This document shows, in pieces, positions 38,138 through 46,550 of a stretch of DNA of 64,000 nucleotides (within the stretch, counting starts at the first letter, position 1; each line of letters opens with the position of its first letter). The translations under genes were made by a program, and so were the position numbers. The notes below the pieces were generated by a model, which saw nothing but the letters and a program-made list of their open reading frames with translations, searched no databases and was not told the origin of the DNA. This DNA is from Sulfolobus tengchongensis (GTDB taxonomy: Archaea > Thermoproteota > Thermoprotei_A > Sulfolobales > Sulfolobaceae), in NCBI RefSeq assembly GCF_036967215.1, contig NZ_CP146016.1:338501-402500 (forward strand), written 5' to 3'.

Positions 38138-38692
38138 ATGGAGAAAGGTGATAGGTACATAAATCCATTTGTATTAGATAATCCCTTAAGAAGGCTAGTA
38201 TCTTCACCAAATAGGATAATATCTAGATTTAGAGAATATCTTAAGGAAGATTATGTAGTAGTAGACTTAGGAAGCGGACCTGGGTTCTTCACTGTAATTC
38301 TCGCAAGGATTGTGAAGACAGTTTACGCTATAGATCCCGATGAAAGAGCGATAAAGAGATTAAAGGAGAAAATGCAAAAACTTTCTTTAAGTAATGTAAT
38401 TCCCTATGTCGCTCCTGCCCAAAAATTAGAATTCATTAAGGATGGCAGTATAGACTTTGTGTTCTCTAATCTGATGCTATGTTGTACAATAGATCATGAA
38501 GGTGCTCTAAACGAAATTAAAAGAATCCTTAAGAATGATGGGTTAGTTTATCTTAGCGTTACGAGAAATTTTATAGGAAAAGATAAAAGGGATGTTGATG
38601 AAAGAGAATGGAGAGAGATTTTAAGTAATTTTAAGGTAATAAAAGAAGGAAAATCAATTATGGAAAGATGGGCTGTGGTTAGGAGAGAATAG
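38138..38692 (+). CDS. Class I SAM-dependent methyltransferase
   Basis: About 184 aa with the Rossmann-like motif [14 protein letters not shown], motif II acidic residue [10 protein letters not shown] and a motif IV-like region [19 protein letters not shown] ends the core. Small UbiE/Gcd14-like methyltransferases of this type act on small molecules or lipids. A GTG start at 38111 is possible, but the TATA-like stretch (about 38090-38103) would put transcription start after it, favouring ATG 38138. Substrate unknown. Confidence 0.87.
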   Translation: MEKGDRYINPFVLDNPLRRLVSSPNRIISRFREYLKEDYVVVDLGSGPGFFTVILARIVKTVYAIDPDERAIKRLKEKMQKLSLSNVIPYVAPAQKLEFIKDGSIDFVFSNLMLCCTIDHEGALNEIKRILKNDGLVYLSVTRNFIGKDKRDVDEREWREILSNFKVIKEGKSIMERWAVVRRE

Positions 38693-39033
38693 GGTCGGTC
38701 GTTTGATTTCAAGGTAGATAAATGGAGATATATTTTCCTAAACAGTTTTAAATCCGCAAACTGATCCATGGGCTGTTTTTAACCCCAGAAGGTTAAGGGG
38801 GATGAAAGCGTATCTTGAGGTGGGAATGCTCCGTACGTAAGGAGGTATTAGCTCATTTTATATATAAGCACTTTTATTAGTATTAGAGTTATGTTAAAAT
38901 TTCTAGAAAATCTTCAAACAAATGCCTGCTCGTTATGTAAAATACATATTTCTATATATTATCTATATCTCTGTATAATGTTATATAACCTAAAAAAATA
39001 AAATTTTTAAGAGCTATTTTGAAGTTTAGAACC
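38693..39033. other. Intergenic region with an unassigned GC-richer patch (341 bp)
   Basis: About 38765-38850 is less AT-rich than the surroundings and contains ttttaaccccagaaggttaa and cttgaggtgggaatgctccg, looking like a mobile-element end or structured RNA, but I cannot identify it. The TATA-like box of the phosphoesterase gene is at 38999-39011. No coding frame. Confidence 0.4.
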
Positions 39034-40632
39034 ATGGAAGCTAAAAAGTTAGCATACATTTCTCTCTTGTTAGTGTTTTTTTCTGTGTTAACCGTCTTTA
39101 ATACTATGGGATATGCAGTAACTACGCAAACACCAATAAAACATGTAATAATAATAATTCTTGAAAATCATGCGTTCGATAGTATCTTTGGTACATATCC
39201 ATTTGGTTATCCACCAATTGTCAATAACATAACATTAAATTTGATGAGGCCAGTAAATTACATCTATAATCTATCATTAGTAAATATCTTGAAACAAAAT
39301 AACGGCAATATTACCTGGATAACGTTAACTTATGGTAATAAGACCTATCATCCCTATTACGCTAATACTACCGTTCTAAAAGATCCATTAGAAGGATACA
39401 ATTACTATCATATAGACTGGAATTATGGGAAGATGAACGGATTCATAAACGGATCTGGAGTACAGTCATTAGCTTACATCTCTTATGAGCAAGTACCCTT
39501 GCTTTGGGATTACGCTGAAGAATACGTTTTGTTCGACAACTACTTCTCTCCTACACTATCACTCACGGTACCTAATAGAATAGATTATATAGTGGGTTTT
39601 CCAGCTCCCGTAAATAGTGATGCACCACAGTTTGGAGAACTACCAATAAATGATAGTATACTATACCAATTATCTGAAAATAATATAAGTTGGGGTTGGT
39701 ATGAGTACGGTTACTCTCAAGACTATCAAATACTCTCTCCAGACCTATACCTAGGATATAATAATACAGCACCGTTACCGGTTAGTCTATTGAAGGGAGC
39801 TAATATGTGGAATTCTCATTATCATGACTTAACAGATTTCCTAAATCAAGCTAAAAACGGTTCACTACCAGCAGTTTCTTTTGTCATGTTCACCGGAATA
39901 ATGGGATATGATGATCACATTCCGGGATATGATATACACCCTCCATATAACACTACTCTTGCAATGTTAGCTATAATGAATGTTATAAATGCAGTAATGG
40001 AAGGTCCAGATTGGAACTCGTCAGCAATCTTCATCACATTCGATGAGGGAGGAGGATATTATGATCAAGTACCTCCTCCGATAATTCAAGGTAACGGTTA
40101 TGATCCAGCAATAACGAGATATTTACCGGGCTATTTTAGCCTAGGTCAAAGAATACCATTACTTGTAATTTCGCCATATGCAAAGGAGGGATTCATCGAT
40201 AACTATACTGCGTCTGGCTATTCCATCTTAGCATTTATTGACTATGACTTCAACTTACCTTACCTAACCCCGATTGTTAAAGAGTTGGGCCCTCAATCAA
40301 TACTATATGCGTTTAACTTTAGCATGAAGCCAAGACCTCCAATAATTTTAACGCCGTCAAATTGGACCTATCCGATACCGCTTCAATACCCTATTCATTA
40401 CGGGTACGTTGCAACTATAAATAACAACTATACCACATACCAACTGCTGTATCAAAAAATGGGTATTGGAAACTACTCTCTCCCAAAATATTTTGTTATC
40501 GCAAATGCAAACAGTGTAAAAACGCAAACTAGCAACACATCAATTGAAAATATGATACCACTGATAATTGTAGTAATCGCATTAGCAATATTTGTAAGTT
40601 ATTTAGTGCTATACAAGAAAAGAAACATTTAA
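39034..40632 (+). CDS. Membrane-anchored phosphoesterase (phospholipase C/acid phosphatase family)
   Basis: About 532 aa: signal peptide (first 27 residues), the phosphoesterase-family opening HVIIIILENHAFDSIFGTYPFG, the metal/active-site segment FITFDEGGGYYDQVPPP, then RIPLLVISPYAKEG, and a C-terminal transmembrane helix with a basic end. It would hydrolyse phosphate esters or phospholipids on the outside, with a pH optimum likely acidic. A TTG at 39019 could extend the frame, but the ATG at 39034 lies at leaderless distance from the TATA-like box at 38999-39011. Many N-glycosylation sequons. Confidence 0.9.
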   Translation: MEAKKLAYISLLLVFFSVLTVFNTMGYAVTTQTPIKHVIIIILENHAFDSIFGTYPFGYPPIVNNITLNLMRPVNYIYNLSLVNILKQNNGNITWITLTYGNKTYHPYYANTTVLKDPLEGYNYYHIDWNYGKMNGFINGSGVQSLAYISYEQVPLLWDYAEEYVLFDNYFSPTLSLTVPNRIDYIVGFPAPVNSDAPQFGELPINDSILYQLSENNISWGWYEYGYSQDYQILSPDLYLGYNNTAPLPVSLLKGANMWNSHYHDLTDFLNQAKNGSLPAVSFVMFTGIMGYDDHIPGYDIHPPYNTTLAMLAIMNVINAVMEGPDWNSSAIFITFDEGGGYYDQVPPPIIQGNGYDPAITRYLPGYFSLGQRIPLLVISPYAKEGFIDNYTASGYSILAFIDYDFNLPYLTPIVKELGPQSILYAFNFSMKPRPPIILTPSNWTYPIPLQYPIHYGYVATINNNYTTYQLLYQKMGIGNYSLPKYFVIANANSVKTQTSNTSIENMIPLIIVVIALAIFVSYLVLYKKRNI

Positions 40633-40790
40633 TTAGTAATATATAGTGAAATCAATATAATGGAAGAGCAAATTTTCCATTACATTTGTTGATATGGTTA
40701 TTTTATTGTTTTGAAATTTATATAATTTCGCTTATGATAATTGCTTTTGTATGCATATAAATAAATACTCGTTTTTATAGAGAAATATAT

Positions 40791-41150
40791 GTGAAACTAC
40801 TAACAGCTTCTGACGTATATTTATCTGAGGCTGATGAGTTGTTGAGTAAGGGTGATGTTGTTCAAGCTAGTGAGAAGTATTATAAGGCTGCTGAGGAGGC
40901 GTTGAAGTTGATTGCTGTAAAATTAAATATGACAGACATACTAGAAAAGGTAAAATCTAGGGGGGATTGGGACATTGAAGATTTATTCGAAATTGTAATG
41001 AAATTAAAAGCATATGATGAGAAAATAGATAGTTATTGGGACTGTGCAATAGCGTTAAATACAGTGCATCTAGAGGGAGATCCTTTACTAGATTGTGTAG
41101 AAAGGGTAAGAAAACTTGTCGGGCTCTCAGATAAGATCGCAAATTCTTAA
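40791..41150 (+). CDS. PaREP1-family (HEPN-like) protein, copy 1
   Basis: 119 aa from a GTG start four bases after the position expected for transcription start (TATA-like 40753-40768). The N-terminal helical hairpin ADELLSKGDVVQASEKYYKAAEEALK is the PaREP1 signature, a family expanded in thermophilic archaea and related to HEPN-like helical bundles. The C-terminal half (SYWDCAIALNTVHLEGD) differs from copy 2. Function unknown. Its end overlaps the start of copy 2. Confidence 0.78.
   Translation: MKLLTASDVYLSEADELLSKGDVVQASEKYYKAAEEALKLIAVKLNMTDILEKVKSRGDWDIEDLFEIVMKLKAYDEKIDSYWDCAIALNTVHLEGDPLLDCVERVRKLVGLSDKIANS
40826..40954 (+). repeat. 129-bp perfect direct repeat, copy A
   Basis: Identical base for base to 41160-41288, in the same direction and 334 bp apart; it covers the shared N-terminal half of the two PaREP1 genes, while their C-terminal halves differ. 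Perfect identity including third codon positions implies a recent conversion or duplication. Confidence 0.9.
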
Positions 41151-41481
41151 CTGGATAATTGAGGCTGATGAGTTGTTGAGTAAGGGTGATGTTGTTCAAG
41201 CTAGTGAGAAGTATTATAAGGCTGCTGAGGAGGCGTTGAAGTTGATTGCTGTAAAATTAAATATGACAGACATACTAGAAAAGGTAAAGAAGAGAAGAAG
41301 ATGGGATAGCGTTTATCTCTTTGAAGTAGCCAAAAGAGTATCATTGGAAGTATGGGAAATTTGGTTATCATCCTGGACACTTCACGTTTATGGATTTCAT
41401 GAGATGAAACTAAAGATTCAAGACGTTAAAGAGAAAGGAAATAAAGTAAAGAACATTGTATATTTTATAAATCGATTGTGA
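41116..41481 (+). CDS. PaREP1-family (HEPN-like) protein, copy 2
   Basis: 121 aa if read from TTG 41116, which lies inside the last codons of copy 1; no ATG or GTG is available near the family start. The first half is identical to copy 1 (129 identical bases); the second half (RRRWDSVYLFEVAKRVSLEVWEIWLSSW) is unrelated to copy 1 but PaREP1-like. It may be translated by coupling to copy 1 or have lost its own start through the duplication. Confidence 0.65.
   Translation: MSGSQIRSQILNWIIEADELLSKGDVVQASEKYYKAAEEALKLIAVKLNMTDILEKVKKRRRWDSVYLFEVAKRVSLEVWEIWLSSWTLHVYGFHEMKLKIQDVKEKGNKVKNIVYFINRL
41160..41288 (+). repeat. 129-bp perfect direct repeat, copy B
   Basis: Second copy of the repeat at 40826-40954. 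It begins in the codon just before the family start EADELLS and ends at codon LEKVK, so its borders do not follow gene borders; unequal recombination between the copies would delete one gene and fuse the remainder in frame. Confidence 0.9.
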
Positions 41482-41491
41482 CAGATAACAG

Positions 41492-41503
41492 TTTTTATAA
41501 ATA
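41492..41503 (+). promoter_or_regulatory. TATA-like box before the thioesterase gene
   Basis: tttttataaata is centred 29 nt before an ATG at 41527 that opens a 20-codon frame, and 78 nt before the thioesterase ATG at 41576. The transcript would thus begin at the short frame rather than at the thioesterase. Confidence 0.5.
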
Positions 41504-41526
41504 CAATTTGAATTTCATTGAATTTC

Positions 41527-41589
41527 ATGTACGTAGAAGAGTTAAATCTAAAATCTTCAATCACAAAATACTCTTATGTTGACAGCTGA
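41527..41589 (+). CDS. Possible 20-aa leader peptide overlapping the thioesterase start
   Basis: ATG at 41527 to TGA at 41587-41589, encoding MYVEELNLKSSITKYSYVDS in a different frame from the thioesterase, whose ATG (41576) lies within it. The start is at leaderless distance from the TATA-like box. It could couple or attenuate translation of the thioesterase, or be chance. Confidence 0.25.
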   Translation: MYVEELNLKSSITKYSYVDS

Positions 41590-41974
41590 AGAGCTAAACG
41601 AAATACTTAAGCAAGAAGAAATGTTTAACTTCATAGGTATAAGGTTTGAGAAGTTAGAGAAAGGATATTCCAGATTGTCATTCAATTTTGACAAAAAACT
41701 AACTAGAATAGGAAATATATTACACGGAGGAGTTATTTTTTCGGCTGTGGATTACGCAGGGAGCATGGCAATAAGAACTTTAGATGATGTAAAGGATGGC
41801 GTTACAGCCGAGCTCAAAATAAACTTTCTCAAACCTATGAAAGATGGACCATTTGTAGTTGAAGCTAGGGTTATAAGTGAGGGGAAAAGGTTAGTTGTAG
41901 TTGATATTTCAGCATATGACGGTAATGGTAATTTATGTGCTAAGGCATTAGGTACATGGGTTGTATATAGGTAG
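41576..41974 (+). CDS. PaaI-type hotdog thioesterase
   Basis: A 132-aa single hotdog domain with the family active-site helix HGGVIFSAVDYAGSMAI and the strand VTAELKINFLKP. PaaI-like enzymes hydrolyse acyl- or aryl-acyl-CoA esters to rescue CoA. Length is typical. A short upstream frame overlaps its start. No operon partner; it is followed by a 140-bp gap and the broken pstC gene. Confidence 0.88.
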   Translation: MLTAEELNEILKQEEMFNFIGIRFEKLEKGYSRLSFNFDKKLTRIGNILHGGVIFSAVDYAGSMAIRTLDDVKDGVTAELKINFLKPMKDGPFVVEARVISEGKRLVVVDISAYDGNGNLCAKALGTWVVYR

Positions 41975-42121
41975 GTATAATACTAGTTTATCGACCAAGG
42001 AAAATATTTCATACTCATGATTAAAGAGTAGTATTTATTATTTTTACAAAATACGATAAATAGAAGATTTCTAATAGGTAGTGATCTAATACTTATCCAG
42101 TTCTTAACATAAGTTAGTGAT

Positions 42122-42147
42122 AAGCCTTCAGAAGAGAAGGCTTTTTT
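42122..42147 (+). terminator. Hairpin with T-run, terminator-like
   Basis: aagccttc-agaaga-gaaggctt followed by TTTT: an 8-bp perfect stem with a T-run, downstream of the thioesterase. It overlaps the first codons of the reconstructed pstC fragment, so either the stem is incidental or pstC starts a little later. Confidence 0.35.
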
Positions 42148-42212
42148 ATTTGCTGGTTATTTTTCCACTTTTACTGACTTTCTCCCCGCCATCAAAGTGG
42201 CGAGGGTTCCCC

Positions 42213-43370
42213 TCATCGATTCGTGACTACATCTCTCATTTGAGGGGCACTTAAGAGGGTCAGAGACCCCCTCGCACAAAGATTATACACAGCTATATAA
42301 TCACGATGATCCTCAAAACCACACTTTACACACTTAAGCATCCTATACCCAGATTCAACCATTTTCTCTCCACACTTAGGGCAAGTAGTTGAACTATACG
42401 CTGGTTTAACGTATATTACATTTAATCCATACTTCTTAGCCTGCCACTCAACCCATTGTTGAACACGTCTATATTGCATCAAATATAGTTTCTCCCTATA
42501 ATTCTTCTTCAACCCCTTCACATGAGAAATCATCTTATTCAGATCCTCTAGGACTATGTAGTTAGCACCCAGTCTCTTTGCTTCATCAACCACCCACTTA
42601 CCAACCTTTTTGGCAAAGTCTCGCACAATATTCCTCGCCTTTATATGAAACCTACTAATCCTATTGAGAATTCTCTTATTCTCCCTCCACCTCTTGGGGT
42701 ACTTTTTCTGCAGATTCTCAGCAAGTTTCTTATAATGCGCTGAATCATCTAGACGTGTTGATATTTCTATAACCTGTTTATCATTACCTAACGTGATAAA
42801 GTCCATGTTTATGTCAACAGCTATAAGCCCCTTAACTTGCTTCTCTACTTCTATTGCCTTCTTCATTGTTACGTTAAGATACCAATCATCTCCTCTCTTA
42901 ACTAGTCTTGCTTCCTTAAGTTGATAATCTTTATACTGTGAAAGATTGTGAGGATATCCAACTATTTTCACTTCCTCTCCCAATATCTTAGCTGTCATCG
43001 TGTTGAAATCAACGGTATAGCTTAATTTTGGCGTTAACCATAAGGAGATGTTTCTTAAGACTGGAAATCTTCCTTTTTTGGGATTCTTTAGCCAACTCTT
43101 ATACACGGCAACAGCATCACGATAGCAATCTTGAGCAAGTTTTGATTTCAAACCAAATTTCTCCCTGAGGACTTCATATAATGCATTATGTACTTCTTTT
43201 AGAGAAGTTGTTTTGTGTTCATATAACCACTGAAGAACGAACCTCTTAGCTTGCATATATTTCATAGCTAAGGGCTCCAGAGCCGAGGAGTAGATCTTCA
43301 TTTTGACTGTCACGATCTTCTCCTCGATGGAACTACCCTCACGGGTAGCTCGCTCTGAAGCCCTCAGCAC
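42213..43370 (-). CDS. tnpB: TnpB RNA-guided nuclease (IS605 OrfB family), copy 2
   Basis: 385 aa from a GTG at 43370, about 95% identical to copy 1 at 19535. RuvC Asp186, Glu275 and Asp357 and the four zinc-ribbon Cys are preserved, so the protein looks intact; CGKC is CVKC here. Most differences cluster at the N-terminus (ATREGSS for TVREDSS), exactly where the mRNA hairpin P2 covaries. In-frame starts inside the P3 loop (GTG and ATG) exist as in copy 1. The weak GTG at 43370 favours one of those internal starts. Confidence 0.92.
   Translation of the reverse strand: MLRASERATREGSSIEEKIVTVKMKIYSSALEPLAMKYMQAKRFVLQWLYEHKTTSLKEVHNALYEVLREKFGLKSKLAQDCYRDAVAVYKSWLKNPKKGRFPVLRNISLWLTPKLSYTVDFNTMTAKILGEEVKIVGYPHNLSQYKDYQLKEARLVKRGDDWYLNVTMKKAIEVEKQVKGLIAVDINMDFITLGNDKQVIEISTRLDDSAHYKKLAENLQKKYPKRWRENKRILNRISRFHIKARNIVRDFAKKVGKWVVDEAKRLGANYIVLEDLNKMISHVKGLKKNYREKLYLMQYRRVQQWVEWQAKKYGLNVIYVKPAYSSTTCPKCGEKMVESGYRMLKCVKCGFEDHRDYIAVYNLCARGSLTLLSAPQMRDVVTNR
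43272..43363 (-). ncRNA. Three-way-junction RNA fold at the 5' end of tnpB, copy 2
   Basis: P1 pairs 43352-43363 with 43272-43283 (12 bp including one G-U). P2 on the minus strand is CTACCC-GTGA-GGGTAG (43348-43333), again a GNRA loop; relative to copy 1 two base pairs are exchanged on both sides (G-C to A-U and U-A to C-G). P3 is identical to copy 1. The encoded residues change while the fold is kept. Confidence 0.7.
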
Positions 43371-43642
43371 ATGCTTATTTCTGAAGAAACTGTTTAAAAA
43401 ACATTACGCGGACATTCATCTCCGTCTTAAAAAGGCGAAGCTTTCTGCCCGCATTTTTGTAATTGGCGTATTTGTGTTCATTGTCACTACAATTGCATAC
43501 AACTCGATTCCAGCTTTTGAGACAGAAGGATTGGGCATTTATACCAATAACGTATGGTCAGCTGCTGATTCTAAATTCGGAGGAGCTGCAGCGATATATG
43601 GTACTTTTATTACATCGATAATGGCTGTATTAATTTCATTAC

Positions 43643-43693
43643 AAAAATTGCGGACAGAAAGCTTCGCCTTTTTAAGGGCGGGGAGGAAGTCAG
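43643..43693 (+). mobile_element. 51-bp TnpB-element derivative (end-only, PATE/MITE-like)
   Basis: Begins aaaaattgcggacagaaagc after TTAC (43639-43642), continues cttcgcctttttaa as in the left end of the full element, then jumps to gggcggggaggaagtcag, the right end. An internal cgcc/ggcg stem can form. It lies where the pstC fragment stops. Same structure and length as the split copy at 30481-31759. Confidence 0.8.
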
Positions 43694-43761
43694 AAACAAG
43701 TTGTAGGATCCGAACTATAGGTTTTATTTTTTAATTATAAATAAAAATGATAGAACAACAA

Positions 43762-44580
43762 TTACTGATTAGCCCCTTGAAATTCAATTATTCTCTTAGC
43801 TATCTTATAATGTACGTAATCAACTAACTTGTCATCTAGCCTTATCGCGCCTCTTCCCTCTTTTTTAGCCATTTCGTACGCCTCTATTACCTTTTTAGCC
43901 CACTCTATTTCTTCTCTAGTCGGTGAGAAAACTTCATTTGCTATTTCAACTTGAGATGGATGAATAACTTGCTTTCCAACATAACCCAATTTTTTAGCTT
44001 CTTCACATTCTCTTCTAAATCCATCTACGTTCTTCAAGTCAAAATATACTTTATCAATGGCATCTACATCATACGCCTTAGCATTACTAACTATAAGAGT
44101 CTTAATGTACTCATTCCTCTCGTAAAAACTATAATCTCCGCCTAAAGATAAGGCTAAGTCTGCAGCCCCATAGCTTATACCAACTACCCCTTCTGATCTA
44201 ATTACATCCTCTATCTTAACTATTCCCTTAGCGGTTTCTATTAATGGGATCAGAGACTTTCCAGTAGCCTTATAAAGAAATGATAGATCGTTCTCGGCCT
44301 TAGGGACAACAATACACGTTATCTTATCTTCTCTGGAGATTGCTACAATATCCTTGTAAGAATCTAATAATTGTAACGAATTTATTCTGACGCATAGTTC
44401 CCTTTTTCCCCAATCCAATTCCTTTAATATCTTACTCAATAGCTCCCTAGCTTTCTCCTTATCCTCTGGGGGAACTGCGTCTTCAAAGTCGAAAATAATC
44501 GAGTCAGCCTTTAACTCAACTGATTTCCTAATCATTTTTTCTGATATAGAGGGTACGTATAATTGAGACCTCCTAATCAT
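43762..44580 (-). CDS. HpcH/HpaI aldolase family, CitE-like lyase
   Basis: A 272-aa TIM-barrel protein of the citrate-lyase-beta/malyl-CoA-lyase group: RSQLYVPSISEKMI, DSIIFDFEDAVPPEDK, the metal Glu in LIPLIETAKGI and Asp in SYGAADLALSLGG. CitE-like proteins cleave or form 3-hydroxyacyl-CoA such as malyl-, citramalyl- or beta-methylmalyl-CoA. It lies 30 bp after the GntR regulator on the same strand, so the two are probably co-transcribed. Exact substrate unknown. Confidence 0.88.
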   Translation of the reverse strand: MIRRSQLYVPSISEKMIRKSVELKADSIIFDFEDAVPPEDKEKARELLSKILKELDWGKRELCVRINSLQLLDSYKDIVAISREDKITCIVVPKAENDLSFLYKATGKSLIPLIETAKGIVKIEDVIRSEGVVGISYGAADLALSLGGDYSFYERNEYIKTLIVSNAKAYDVDAIDKVYFDLKNVDGFRRECEEAKKLGYVGKQVIHPSQVEIANEVFSPTREEIEWAKKVIEAYEMAKKEGRGAIRLDDKLVDYVHYKIAKRIIEFQGANQ

Positions 44581-44610
44581 AAGTTATTAATGAAAGTATA
44601 GGATAAAATT

Positions 44611-45249
44611 TTATCTAAATAATATAGGTAGGACGTTCTGTCTAACGTATTCTAATACTTTCTCCTCATGCATCTTCATCATATCGTAAGCCAAATCTGG
44701 GCTTCTATTTTTTATAGCGATTACAATACTCTCATGTTCTCTTAGCTCATCATCTCTCCTTTGGAAGCTAGTAAATAACGTCACTCTAATTATTTTTAGC
44801 TTTAATCTAATATTATCCAATATCTCTATTAAGTATCTATTGTGTGATGCTTCTGCAATCGCCCTATGAAGATTACCATTAAGGTTGGCTAAAGTCAAAG
44901 GATCTGTTACCGTAGTATCCTTTATCTCTTTCATAATCTTTAAGATCTTTTCCACTTCTTCATTCGTTGCTCTCATAGCAGCTAATCTTGCAGATTGTGA
45001 TTCTAACGTTATCCTAACTTCGTAGAGTTGAAGTATATCATTCTCTGTTAGCGGTATAACCGTGAAAGATTTTCCATTCTTTGTCACTATCCCCTCTTTT
45101 TCCAACCTAACTAGTGCCTCTCTAATTGGCGTTCTACTGATCTTAAGGAGTGATGCGAGTTCCTCTTCTTTTAAAGTACTACCTGGTTTATATTTACCAG
45201 TGATAATGTATTCCAGAATTTTCTCATATGCTGTTTGTGATAATGACAT
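44611..45249 (-). CDS. GntR-family regulator with FCD domain
   Basis: A 212-aa regulator: N-terminal winged helix (about residues 5-65; LKEEELASLLKISRTPIREALVRLEKEGIV) and a C-terminal FadR-type FCD ligand-binding domain with metal-binding His residues (LHRAIAEASHNRYLIE, REHESIV). FCD regulators sense organic acids, often uronates or aldonates. It heads a short operon with the CitE-like gene and lies beside the acid-sugar dehydratase genes, a plausible target. Confidence 0.9.
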   Translation of the reverse strand: MSLSQTAYEKILEYIITGKYKPGSTLKEEELASLLKISRTPIREALVRLEKEGIVTKNGKSFTVIPLTENDILQLYEVRITLESQSARLAAMRATNEEVEKILKIMKEIKDTTVTDPLTLANLNGNLHRAIAEASHNRYLIEILDNIRLKLKIIRVTLFTSFQRRDDELREHESIVIAIKNRSPDLAYDMMKMHEEKVLEYVRQNVLPILFR

Positions 45250-45407
45250 GTGAAAATATCTTTTAGTGAACTTAAAAACATTACTACTACGCGATTATAA
45301 TGCTAGTTGTTCCTTCCAATTTTATATATGAGTTTAAACCGTTGGTAGTTTGTTCTCCTACGAATTCATAAAGAATAGTTGTAAAAGATATAGATAGAAA
45401 TATTTAT

Positions 45408-46550
45408 CTATAGTATTTTTTCAGTAAGATCGCTGAACTTTAATAATCTCAGTTTTTTATCCTTTAATGAGTATTTATTTTTTAGTAGTTCTTTATCAAT
45501 TGATATGTCATCTGGAACATTTACCATTCCATTAAATATCTTGAATTCAACTCCAAATAAGTCTTTAGGAATTTCAGCTAATGGAAACTCAACTTGTATT
45601 ATATTATTCCTTGCTGAAGCTACTTGTAAAGTGTGATATAACGCTATAGCAGATCTTTGTGGTCTTAGATGTGGCATTATCTTAATGTTGTAAACCTCTG
45701 CCAAGTCTATAACCTTCAAGAACTTACTTATTCCACCTATTTTGGCTATATCTGGCTGTATATATAATACTCCGGTTTCTAATAATTTCTTAAATCCATG
45801 AAGAGTATACTCATTTTCACCACATGCTATTGGAAAGTCTTTCGTTAGTCTCTTAATGGTATCGTAATCATTAGGGGGATAAATAGGCTCTTCTACCCAT
45901 TCAATATCATATCGTGAGATTTCCTCAAGAAATTTTAGAGCAGAGGCGTAATCAAATGGCGAATTTAAATCTACTGCTACCTTAATCTGATCGCCAAATG
46001 TATCTTTTATCTTCTTTAGGCTCTCAATTACCATATTTGGAGGTTGATGAAGCTTTATCAATTTAAAACCTCTTTTAATTGCTTTTTCTACTGCACTAAC
46101 TACGTCTTCTAAAGTCTTGTATCTAGGGAAGCTAGCGTAAACTGGTACCGTATCCCTAATTTTACCTCCTAATAAATAATGTACTGGCTTATTAATTACC
46201 TTAGAATAGACGTGCCACAATGCAGTTTCAATACCACTTATTGAGCCTAAGGTTATGCTACATAATCCAGCTGAAAACAATAATTTCTCAAGAGTTTCAT
46301 AAACTTCACTTATCGACCTTATTTCTTTTCCTTCTAAAAAGGGAATTATTAGATCGTTAAAAATTCCAATGTAAGCTGAAATTACTCCACTTCCGGCCAC
46401 TAATACCTCTCCTAATCCTTCCTTATCTTCAACATTCACATTTATAAATAATTGTATTCCCCACTGTTCTACCCATTCTGGCATTGGATCATCTATATAT
46501 GGAATTGACGCCGGTAATAACGTTATTTTATCTACCTTCATTTTAGGCAC
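45408..46550 (-). CDS. Enolase-superfamily sugar-acid dehydratase (mandelate racemase subgroup)
   Basis: A 380-aa enolase-superfamily protein with capping domain and barrel. Catalytic and metal positions: Lys166-x-His168 (KLIKLHQP), metal ligands Asp194 (VDLNSP), Glu220 (VEEP) and Glu245 (CGENE), and the His-Asp dyad Asp267/His294 (PDIAKIGG, MPHLRPQ) of the mandelate-racemase subgroup. These enzymes abstract a proton next to a carboxylate, usually dehydrating aldonates. It overlaps the UxaA-like large-subunit gene by 8 bp, so both act in one pathway. Confidence 0.88.
   Translation of the reverse strand: MPKMKVDKITLLPASIPYIDDPMPEWVEQWGIQLFINVNVEDKEGLGEVLVAGSGVISAYIGIFNDLIIPFLEGKEIRSISEVYETLEKLLFSAGLCSITLGSISGIETALWHVYSKVINKPVHYLLGGKIRDTVPVYASFPRYKTLEDVVSAVEKAIKRGFKLIKLHQPPNMVIESLKKIKDTFGDQIKVAVDLNSPFDYASALKFLEEISRYDIEWVEEPIYPPNDYDTIKRLTKDFPIACGENEYTLHGFKKLLETGVLYIQPDIAKIGGISKFLKVIDLAEVYNIKIMPHLRPQRSAIALYHTLQVASARNNIIQVEFPLAEIPKDLFGVEFKIFNGMVNVPDDISIDKELLKNKYSLKDKKLRLLKFSDLTEKIL

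Larger units (their letters stand above)
42174..43458 (-). mobile_element. TnpB-only (IS1341-type) element, copy 2, 1285 bp
   Basis: Same ends and length as copy 1 (19447-20731), reversed. Read on the minus strand the left end follows TTAC (43459-43462) and the right end finishes gagaaagtcag at 42174. The right-end hairpin (about 42183-42205) is kept with a few G-T pairs. Inserted in pstC without target duplication. The bases following the right end on the minus strand (taaaagtggaaaaataacc) would be its RNA guide, matching the empty pstC site next to TTAC. Confidence 0.88.
42117..43642 (+). pseudogene. pstC: Broken phosphate ABC permease gene (pstC) interrupted by TnpB element
   Basis: Two pieces, 42117-42173 and 43459-43642, flank TnpB element copy 2. 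Joining them at the element ends restores one frame from GTG 42117: KRRLFYLLVIFPLLVIGVFV, then FIVTTIAYNSIPAF, a perfect first membrane helix, followed by NNVWSAADSKFGGAAAIYGT and FITSIMAVLISL, the PstC-family pattern. The frame stops matching PstC where the 51-bp derivative begins, so the rest of the gene (about 220 residues) is lost. A phosphate-uptake permease relic; no other pst gene is nearby. Confidence 0.75.

Noticed and set aside
43303-43734. A 143-codon plus-strand frame
   Set aside because: It is a chimera of antisense tnpB sequence, the left end of the TnpB element, the pstC fragment and the 51-bp derivative. Only the pstC part is gene-derived.
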